Assembly: GCF_025151535.1 (NCBI RefSeq)
Contig: NZ_CP102288.1
Location: 2,427,501 to 2,491,500 of the forward strand
Reading direction: 5' to 3'
DNA: 64,000 bases
From: Segatella copri DSM 18205
GTDB taxonomy: Bacteria; Bacteroidota; Bacteroidia; Bacteroidales; Bacteroidaceae
Position numbers and translations under genes: made by a program
The notes under the pieces: generated by a model
What the model was told of the DNA's origin: nothing
Seen by the model: only the letters and a program-made list of their open reading frames with translations
The model's database searches: none
Shown: piece after piece, positions 33,813 to 41,093 of the stretch
Layout of the letters: the number at the start of each line of letters is the position of its first letter
Position numbering within the stretch: position 1 is the first letter of the stretch

Positions 33813-35630
33813 TTATCTGCGACGAGCAGAGTACTTGCGAGCAGATGCTGCTGTATCAAACTTCAAGCAGCTGCTATCTACGGTGAAGTCTACAAAGAGG
33901 TCGTTTGCAACAACTCCATCAATACCATAGTAATACTGAGTATTTACCTTGCCATCAGTACCTGTTGTAATAGCTAAGACGTCAGCAGTACCATTATTAT
34001 TGTTGGTTACGTAAACAACAACCTTAGCGCCATTCATACCTGCCAACCAAGTTGCCCAGTCAGCCGCACCAGTAGAACCAGCAGTACAATTCTTCCATCC
34101 ATAAGGACCAGAGTTGTCGCCAGTCCAACCGTAGTTATCCGAACGAACTACAACATACTCAGCTAAAGCTGCATTGCGGAGTACTACTACGTAGTTGTTC
34201 CAGTTAGCTGCACCACCCAAGTTAGTGAAAGAGAATGCGCGAGTCTCGCCAGCAGGAACCTTCACGTCTGCATCGAGGTGAGCACCCCACCAACCAGTTG
34301 TACAATCCTCAGCACCCAAGATAGCTGGGCTAGGAGTTACGAATGTTGCAGCATGCTTCTCTACTGTTACATCAAATGTTGTCTTCACACCATTCTTAGC
34401 AGTTACAGTAACAGCCTGCTTGCCTGCCTTCATTGGCACTGCAGAGATAACCAACTTATCGAGTGTGATATCACGAGTTACACCATCCAAATAAGTAGCC
34501 TGAACTGTCAAGCCCTTAGTATCTACTGGGAATACAGCAGAAGCAGGGTTAGTGATGCCTGCTGCCTCATAATACTTATAAGTGAGACGTGTAGGCGCAC
34601 TTACTATATGGAGAGCTGTGATAGCTGGCACAACTTCGAATGTCTTCTGTGCAACGATAGGAGTAGAAGCATTCTCGCCCTTGAATGTCTTGTTATAGAT
34701 GACGATGAGGTTCTTGGTGCCAGAAACATCCATATCGTTGATGGCAGAGAAATAAAGTTCCTTGGCAGGAATTACCTTGGTTACACCTTCCTCGAAGGTT
34801 ACGGTAGCAGACACATTCTCCATTGCCTTTTCTAGGGGTGTATTCTCGTCTACTTCGGCAGGAACATTGTTCAACACCATAGAAACCGGAGCCTTATCCT
34901 GGGCAGATGTATAACCGCCGATAGGTTCTACGTTGCTCTGCATGAAATCGATGTAAGAGCCCTCAGGTACCAGGAAGCAACGGATGTTGGTATTGCTCTC
35001 GTCTGCATTCAGATTAGCAATCTTAGATGGCTGAATGTAGGTCTTGGTAACTGTACCATTGGTAATCTTCACCATGAAAGTATCTACACGGGAACGGTCA
35101 ACCGTCAATGTTACCTTACCACCCAATTTATCTACACCCTTGTCTTTATCAGTTTCAAAGGTGAGATTACTCTGCACGCAGCTTCTGTCGATATGGTCAC
35201 CCCACTCAGAGTTACCGCTTGGCTGGTTATCAAAACGGATAGCACCATACTCGGTATAACCTGTTCCGCCACGATCCACATCATTGGTGATGAGGAGGGC
35301 GAAGTTCTTATAGGTGTTAGTCGCAGAAGGATTGATGTTCAGATTGAACACGGCATTCCACTTCTGGTTGTCTTGAACCACATAATACTTTGAGAATGAA
35401 GTCCAAAAGCCTGAAGAGAAATCAGTATTACCTACAGTATAGACATCCTCATTCATACCTACAAGCACTTCCTCTGTAGATTGGTTAGCTTTTTCGATTG
35501 AATCAATCTTTTCAGAGAGCCAATCAGGAGAGCTGACGCTAAACATGTCACTTCCCTCGCATCCTGTCATCGCTGTCAATGCCATGGCTGCCACACAGAA
35601 GACGGATGCTAATTTATTTAGACGTTTCAT
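33813..35630 (-). CDS. SusE-position surface glycan-binding lipoprotein
   Basis: 605 residues, lipobox TGC (Cys24) with acidic EGSD following. Two similar beta-sandwich modules, about 60-250 (SSGFWTSFSKYYVV ... NTYKNFALLITND) and 455-600 (TTGWWGAHLDADVKV ... NWNNYVVVLRNA), flank Ig-like repeats of the Big_3 type (VTVTAKNGVKTTFDVTVEKH). Its place after SusD suggests that it holds arabinan at the surface. No catalytic motif is visible. The C-terminus ends in a basic RKYSARRR. The two end modules look like an internal duplication with about 25 percent identity by eye. Confidence 0.72.
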   Translation of the reverse strand: MKRLNKLASVFCVAAMALTAMTGCEGSDMFSVSSPDWLSEKIDSIEKANQSTEEVLVGMNEDVYTVGNTDFSSGFWTSFSKYYVVQDNQKWNAVFNLNINPSATNTYKNFALLITNDVDRGGTGYTEYGAIRFDNQPSGNSEWGDHIDRSCVQSNLTFETDKDKGVDKLGGKVTLTVDRSRVDTFMVKITNGTVTKTYIQPSKIANLNADESNTNIRCFLVPEGSYIDFMQSNVEPIGGYTSAQDKAPVSMVLNNVPAEVDENTPLEKAMENVSATVTFEEGVTKVIPAKELYFSAINDMDVSGTKNLIVIYNKTFKGENASTPIVAQKTFEVVPAITALHIVSAPTRLTYKYYEAAGITNPASAVFPVDTKGLTVQATYLDGVTRDITLDKLVISAVPMKAGKQAVTVTAKNGVKTTFDVTVEKHAATFVTPSPAILGAEDCTTGWWGAHLDADVKVPAGETRAFSFTNLGGAANWNNYVVVLRNAALAEYVVVRSDNYGWTGDNSGPYGWKNCTAGSTGAADWATWLAGMNGAKVVVYVTNNNNGTADVLAITTGTDGKVNTQYYYGIDGVVANDLFVDFTVDSSCLKFDTAASARKYSARRR

Positions 35631-35671
35631 ATTATATCCTATTATAAATATGTAAATGTTATTTTGGTTTC

Positions 35672-35703
35672 CCTATGGGGCTATCGTTAAGAAACCCCAT
35701 AGG
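35672..35703 (-). other. Hairpin between susD and the surface lipoprotein gene
   Basis: CCTATGGGG and CCCCATAGG form a perfect 9-bp stem; no T run follows, so it may stabilise or process the transcript instead of ending it. Confidence 0.5.
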
Positions 35704-35714
35704 AATAGATATTA

Positions 35715-37472
35715 TTAGTTGCCCAAGTTAACTACAGGATGAACAGTCCAACCTCTTCCGAAGAAATCAGATGAGTTATCCGTATTCGTATTAGCTGAGT
35801 TACCTGTCAGGTTAGGGTTATCATTCAACAAGCCCTGATAGATAGGCAGGAACTCATGACCTGGTACGTATGTATCGTAAGAGCTCTTCAACTCTGGATC
35901 AACACCTACCATAGAGTAGCTGACTGCTTCCTTAGCCTTGTATGGAGAACGACGGAAGGTTCCGTGCTCCTTCAACTGAGCCAAACGACCCTGATCATAG
36001 AAGAATCCCCAACGGATCAGGTCAAGACCACGACCATTCTCGCAACCGAACTCCTTTGGACGCTCTACATTGGCAATCTGCTCGAAGAGCTTATCCTTGG
36101 TATCGAAGTCTGAGAGACTCAAATCCTTCAGGTTAGCACGCTCACGAACCTGGTTAATCCAGTCGATAGCCTGCTGTGTAGGACCGTTCACCTCGTTCTC
36201 GCACTCTGCTGCACGGAGCAAAACGTCTGAGTAACGCATCATACGGAGGTTGATACCGCAATGAAGACCGGTTGTCACCTTATCATAAAGGTTGGTACGG
36301 AAATTGGTCCACTTAGCGATAGGAAGACCACCATAGTTGTTGTTGGTTATGATTGTATCAGTAGCTGTCATCTGACTGGTATAAGCCACGTTGCCATTTT
36401 CAAATCCTTCCCATTCATTCTCGTAGGTACCGATGGTCCAGTAGAGACGTGGATCCAACTTACCAGCTGTGGTACGCTCCTGCTTGAAGAGGTTGTACAA
36501 CCATGGAGAAGCTGAGAGGTCAGCCCATCCACCGAATCTACCTGGAGCGAAGTTAGACTCAACGGCATGTCCCTGTGTAGCGTTAGGGCTTGTATTAACT
36601 GGAGTCCACTCATCATCCACACCCTGTGAACCGTAGTCGAGATACTGGATTTCGAAGAGGCTCTCGGCATTGTTCTCATAAGCAGAACCCTCACGGAAGT
36701 TGTCGCCATAGTTGGCCATCAGCTTGTAAGAGCCATACTTCTTGTTCATGATGTCCTTGAGTACAACGAGTGCATCGCTATACTTATGGCGCTGCATCAG
36801 AGTGCGGGCATAGTAACCGGCAGCAGCACCGCAGGTAGCACGTCCCTTTGCCCACTCGCCACCTGCATCGCGAGATGGGAGGAGAGTCATAGCCTCTGCG
36901 AAATCCTTCTCCACCTGATCGAGCACATCGTCGTAGGTACTGTTCTTGCCATAGAGACCATCCAGAGAAGAATAGTTGGCATAATCAGTAATCAGCGCAG
37001 GATTCTGATAATATCCTGCCAATGTATAGTATGAATAACCGCGGAGGAAGAGAGCCTGTCCCTTGATTCGCTTCATGCTTTCGCTGAGCGAAGCATCATC
37101 GCCTGTGGTACGTGAGAGGATGAAGTTACATACATTAATAGTATAGTAAGCCTCACGCCAAGGCCAGAATGAGATTTCGTCTGTTACTGGGTCGTTCATG
37201 TCGTCGAATGGCATATACCATACCTGTGATGAGTTCCAAACCTCATCGCCACGTGTTACATCAAGGGTATAGCCTACACGAGCAGAAGAACCTTCCATAC
37301 GGATATGGTTGTATGCTGCGATAACGCACTCCTCCAAATCATCTGCATTGAAACCGAAGGTTCCGGTGGTCTGCTGGTTTGGATTTGTTACCTCCAACTT
37401 GTCCTCACATGATGTAGTTGCCATTGCACCGAGGCCAAGGAAGAGAGCTAATGATAATTTATATAGTTTCAT
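35715..37472 (-). CDS. SusD-type nutrient-binding lipoprotein (arabinan locus)
   Basis: 585 residues. Lipobox TTSC (Cys22), then CEDKLEVTNPNQQ and the tetratricopeptide-like helices of SusD/RagB (GQALFLRGYSYYTLAGYYQNP), with the conserved C-terminal ENGRGLDLIRWGFFYDQ. It caps the SusC transporter and captures oligosaccharides at the outer surface. It lies 49 bp after susC on the same transcript. GH51 and GH43 enzymes in the locus suggest arabinan as ligand. Confidence 0.93.
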   Translation of the reverse strand: MKLYKLSLALFLGLGAMATTSCEDKLEVTNPNQQTTGTFGFNADDLEECVIAAYNHIRMEGSSARVGYTLDVTRGDEVWNSSQVWYMPFDDMNDPVTDEISFWPWREAYYTINVCNFILSRTTGDDASLSESMKRIKGQALFLRGYSYYTLAGYYQNPALITDYANYSSLDGLYGKNSTYDDVLDQVEKDFAEAMTLLPSRDAGGEWAKGRATCGAAAGYYARTLMQRHKYSDALVVLKDIMNKKYGSYKLMANYGDNFREGSAYENNAESLFEIQYLDYGSQGVDDEWTPVNTSPNATQGHAVESNFAPGRFGGWADLSASPWLYNLFKQERTTAGKLDPRLYWTIGTYENEWEGFENGNVAYTSQMTATDTIITNNNYGGLPIAKWTNFRTNLYDKVTTGLHCGINLRMMRYSDVLLRAAECENEVNGPTQQAIDWINQVRERANLKDLSLSDFDTKDKLFEQIANVERPKEFGCENGRGLDLIRWGFFYDQGRLAQLKEHGTFRRSPYKAKEAVSYSMVGVDPELKSSYDTYVPGHEFLPIYQGLLNDNPNLTGNSANTNTDNSSDFFGRGWTVHPVVNLGN

Positions 37473-37521
37473 ATCAAATGTTCTTTTAAATAATGATTCT
37501 TATACTTGTCTATTCTCATTA

Positions 37522-40500
37522 TTAGAATGTGAAGTGGAGACCACACATGAATGTTCTTGCACTTGGGAAAGAGCAGAAGTTGTAACCTGGGGTAAAGGTA
37601 CCGCCAGCATAGTCTACATTATATCCATGATAGCCTGTGAAGGTGTAGAGGTTCTGTGCTGATACATAGAGACGTACACCATTTACATATCCACCAAACC
37701 ACTTGTCTGGGAAGTTGTAGCCCAACTCTACGTTGGCTATCTTCCAGTAAGCAGCATTCTGAATCTTGCGAGAGCTGAAGAGGTCGTTCCATGGCAATGT
37801 TGCATTGTTGGCTGCGTAGGTACGTGGAACACTTGAAAGGTAGGTACCATCCTCTGACCAACGATTGGCATCCAGCATGCCTACCTCCTTGTTACCATAG
37901 CCGTAGCAAGAGTTCAAGCTATTATAGATATCATCTGATACGTGATAGTTCAATACTCCGTATGTAGAGATGTTGAGGTCGAAACCCTTATACTCCAAGT
38001 GAGTGCTCAAACCGAAGTTTACCTTTGGAAGACCACTGCCCAATACGGTCTGGTCGTAAGCATCGATTACGCCATCAGGAGTTCCGTCAGGACCTGAAAT
38101 ATCCTCATAGAGGCAGTCACCGACATTGGCACCCTGCTGAACAGCATTGTTGTCCAAATCTTCCTGAGTACGGGCGATTCCCTTATAAACCCAACCATAG
38201 AACTTACCAATCTCCTGACCTACGTAAGTAGCGTATGCACCCGCAATGTATGAATCCTTACCGATACCCAGAGAAGTTACCTTGTTCTTCAGGGTACTTA
38301 CATTGGCGCTGATATCATACTTGAAGGCATGATCGTGGTTGCGATAGGTAGCACTGAACTCGAAGCCACTGTTCTCCATAGAGGCAGCGTTCATGGTTAC
38401 AGAGGTGTTGGATACACCGGTCTGTGCTGGCACAGGAACAGAGTAAAGCAGATCTTCTGACTTGTTCTTATACCACTCGGCAGTGAACTCCAGTCGATTG
38501 TTGAACATTGCCAGATCGATACCCACGTTGGTGGTCTTCTTCTTCTCCCAGGCGATATCGTTGTTCACGAAGGTAGAAACGGCAGAACCGGTTACAGGAC
38601 TGTTGCCGAAGCTGTAAGTCATGTTGTTACGGTTCATGGTAGCCATATACTGGTACTCACCGATGTTCTCGTTACCGAGCTCACCGTAGCTGGCACGAAT
38701 CTTGAACATGTTAACGATGTCGCGGCTGATAGGGAAGAACTTCTCCTTATCGAAACGCCAACCTAAAGATACAGATGGGAAGGTTGCCCAACGGATGTTC
38801 TTGCTCAAGCGAGAACTACCATCACGACGTACTACTGCAGAAAGCAGGTACTTCTCATCATAGTTGTAGTTCAAACGACCTACGTATGATGCCAGGCTAT
38901 GCTTATACTCGAATGACTCTGAGTAAGTGTTCTTGGCATTCTGAAGCTGGAGGAAGTATGGCTCAGTGAAATTGATACCCCAACCAGTAAGGAGGTTGGT
39001 ATTCTCTTCCTCGTAAGTCATACCGGCGAGCAGGTTGATGTTGTGCTTGCCAATCTTGCCATCGTATGTGATGGTATTCTCAACCAAGGCGTCGCTGTAG
39101 TTGCGTGAGCCCTTGGTAAGGCGCTCATTCTCCTTGGCAAGATATACACGGTTGCTCTGAATCCACGAAGGAATCCAGGTCTTATCCTTTGCCTCTGTCT
39201 TGCTGTAAGAGAGGTTTACATTATAGTGAAGACCATGGTTCTTGCTCTTGATACCTACCATGCCCAACAAATCTACGTCGGCAGAAGCGGTACCTACGAA
39301 GCGGTCAACCAAGGTGTTGCGCTGCAGGAGGTTATTAACCAGCAATGGGTTGGATGCAGAGATATCTCCATGTACGCCATCATAATATACACCATAGCCA
39401 TAGGCATCGTAGCGATAACCATTAGCTGCACCTACCTTGTCATCGAGAACCCATGTTGATTTATCATAAGCCTTGATAGTTGGCTGCATCAGAAGTGTAC
39501 CACGGAGCACGTTGGTTACATCACCATACAGACCCTGGACATACTCTGAGGCATTGGAAAGACCCATGTTGTCCTGGTTAGAGTGAGAGTAAACCATGCT
39601 TGTACGGAACTTCACGAACTTGGTGTCCATGGTATTGTTCACACGGGCTGTGTAACGCTCGTAGTTAGGACCTGCACCTTCCAAGGTACCCTTCTGGTTA
39701 TAGTAGTCGAGAGATACATTATAAGTACTGTGAGAGCTACCACCGCTGAGGGCTACGTTGTGGTTCTGGCGGATACCGGTCTTGAACACTTCGTCAAACC
39801 AGTCTGTGTTGGTTGCATCCTGGAAGTGATACTTGCCATCCTCACCCATCTTATATCCACCAGGGATAGGAGTGTTGGAGTTTGTGCAAGCAGTACCAAG
39901 GTACTGGCTATACTGGTCGGCGTTCATCACGTCATATACATCGCCAGGAATCTGGTCAACACCAAAGTAACCGGAGTAGTTCACCTTCAGAGGCTGGTCT
40001 TTCTTACCATTCTTGGTAGTGATAATAACGACACCATTCGCAGCACGGGAACCATAGATGGCACCCGCAGAAGCATCCTTCAGAATCTGGATGGTCTCGA
40101 TATCATTAGGAGAGAAGTCACGGATAGTGGTACCCATTGGCACACCATCGATGACATAAAGGGGAGCTGTGCTACCGAAAGAACCGATACCACGAATTCT
40201 CACACTAGGATCTGCACCAGGCTGACCGTCTGATGTAATCTGCACACCGGCAACCTTACCTTCAAGCATAGTAGAGATGTTAGAGTTTGACACCTTCTTC
40301 AGCTCCTCAGCATTTACGATAGATACAGAACCGGTAAGGTCTGCTTTCTTCTGGGTACCATAACCCACTACAACAACCTGGTCGAGCACCTGATTGTCGG
40401 CAGAGAGTTGGATAGATTCGATAATGGCACGACCGCGCACAGCAATCTCACGCTCCTTGTAGCCAAGATAGCTCACGAAAAGAGTCGCATTAGCCTTTAC

Positions 40501-40725
40501 TCGAATTTCGAAATTACCATCTAAGTCGGTAACTGCACCAGTCTTGGCATCTTTAGTCTTAACTGTTGCACCAATCAGAGGTTCACCCTGATCATCTACA
40601 ACATGTCCCTTGACCGTGATCACCTGATCTTGTGCAACTGCAGCCATTGCGGGCATTGGGGTGACAAAAGAAGCACCACCAACAGCACCTAGGCATAGCA
40701 TCATAGAGAATAATTGTTTCCTCAT
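37522..40725 (-). CDS. SusC-type TonB-dependent transporter (arabinan locus)
   Basis: 1067 residues. Signal peptide, carboxypeptidase-D-regulatory-like domain (VKGHVVDDQGEPLIGATVKT), TonB box region (DQVVVVGYGTQKK), plug (VRIRGIGSFGSTAPLYVIDG, SAGAIYGSRAANGVVIITTK) and a 22-strand barrel ending in MCGLHFTF. It imports oligosaccharides into the periplasm with energy from TonB. The promoter has a -7 box but no -33, and two direct repeats of TTGTCCACC upstream, so it is probably controlled by the regulator gene 370 bp upstream. Confidence 0.95.
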   Translation of the reverse strand: MRKQLFSMMLCLGAVGGASFVTPMPAMAAVAQDQVITVKGHVVDDQGEPLIGATVKTKDAKTGAVTDLDGNFEIRVKANATLFVSYLGYKEREIAVRGRAIIESIQLSADNQVLDQVVVVGYGTQKKADLTGSVSIVNAEELKKVSNSNISTMLEGKVAGVQITSDGQPGADPSVRIRGIGSFGSTAPLYVIDGVPMGTTIRDFSPNDIETIQILKDASAGAIYGSRAANGVVIITTKNGKKDQPLKVNYSGYFGVDQIPGDVYDVMNADQYSQYLGTACTNSNTPIPGGYKMGEDGKYHFQDATNTDWFDEVFKTGIRQNHNVALSGGSSHSTYNVSLDYYNQKGTLEGAGPNYERYTARVNNTMDTKFVKFRTSMVYSHSNQDNMGLSNASEYVQGLYGDVTNVLRGTLLMQPTIKAYDKSTWVLDDKVGAANGYRYDAYGYGVYYDGVHGDISASNPLLVNNLLQRNTLVDRFVGTASADVDLLGMVGIKSKNHGLHYNVNLSYSKTEAKDKTWIPSWIQSNRVYLAKENERLTKGSRNYSDALVENTITYDGKIGKHNINLLAGMTYEEENTNLLTGWGINFTEPYFLQLQNAKNTYSESFEYKHSLASYVGRLNYNYDEKYLLSAVVRRDGSSRLSKNIRWATFPSVSLGWRFDKEKFFPISRDIVNMFKIRASYGELGNENIGEYQYMATMNRNNMTYSFGNSPVTGSAVSTFVNNDIAWEKKKTTNVGIDLAMFNNRLEFTAEWYKNKSEDLLYSVPVPAQTGVSNTSVTMNAASMENSGFEFSATYRNHDHAFKYDISANVSTLKNKVTSLGIGKDSYIAGAYATYVGQEIGKFYGWVYKGIARTQEDLDNNAVQQGANVGDCLYEDISGPDGTPDGVIDAYDQTVLGSGLPKVNFGLSTHLEYKGFDLNISTYGVLNYHVSDDIYNSLNSCYGYGNKEVGMLDANRWSEDGTYLSSVPRTYAANNATLPWNDLFSSRKIQNAAYWKIANVELGYNFPDKWFGGYVNGVRLYVSAQNLYTFTGYHGYNVDYAGGTFTPGYNFCSFPSARTFMCGLHFTF

Positions 40726-40860
40726 TGCTTATCAATTTTTAGGTTTATACTTTGTTTATTATATTTTTAATATTTTTGTTTCGTCCGTTCTCTATTTTTA
40801 GGTTGCGGATGAAATGATAAATGTCAGCTAAACTAGACATCAACCATCAAATTTCAGTGG

Positions 40861-40918
40861 CAAAAGTACAATTAACCGGATTATATTGGGTGGACAATTG
40901 GGTTTTATAGGTGGACAA
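40861..40918 (-). promoter_or_regulatory. Arabinan susC promoter with tandem operator
   Basis: -7 box TACTTTTG at 40861-40868 (minus strand). TTGTCCACC on the minus strand lies at 40889-40897 and again at 40910-40918, exactly 21 bp apart; the nearer one is 20 bp from the -7 box. A related TTATCCACC lies at 40956-40964 on the opposite strand. No -33 TTTG. The 135-bp leader to the ATG has nothing else clear. Confidence 0.65.
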
Positions 40919-40990
40919 ACCGCATAAACAGTAGATTTTTAAGGATATTACGTGCTTATCCACCAGTTGTGTACCCACACATACAAAACA

Positions 40991-41022
40991 AGGGGTTACT
41001 TGACTTATATCAAGTAGCCCCT
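40991..41022 (-). terminator. Terminator after the arabinan regulator gene
   Basis: AGGGGTTACTTGA pairs with TCAAGTAGCCCCT (one G-T pair), with TTGTTTTG after it on the minus strand. Confidence 0.65.
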
Positions 41023-41093
41023 CAGTTTTATTTTATTTACTTAACAAATTCTCACATCTTGGAACATTATTTCTCCGAAGAATCCAAGGAGAA

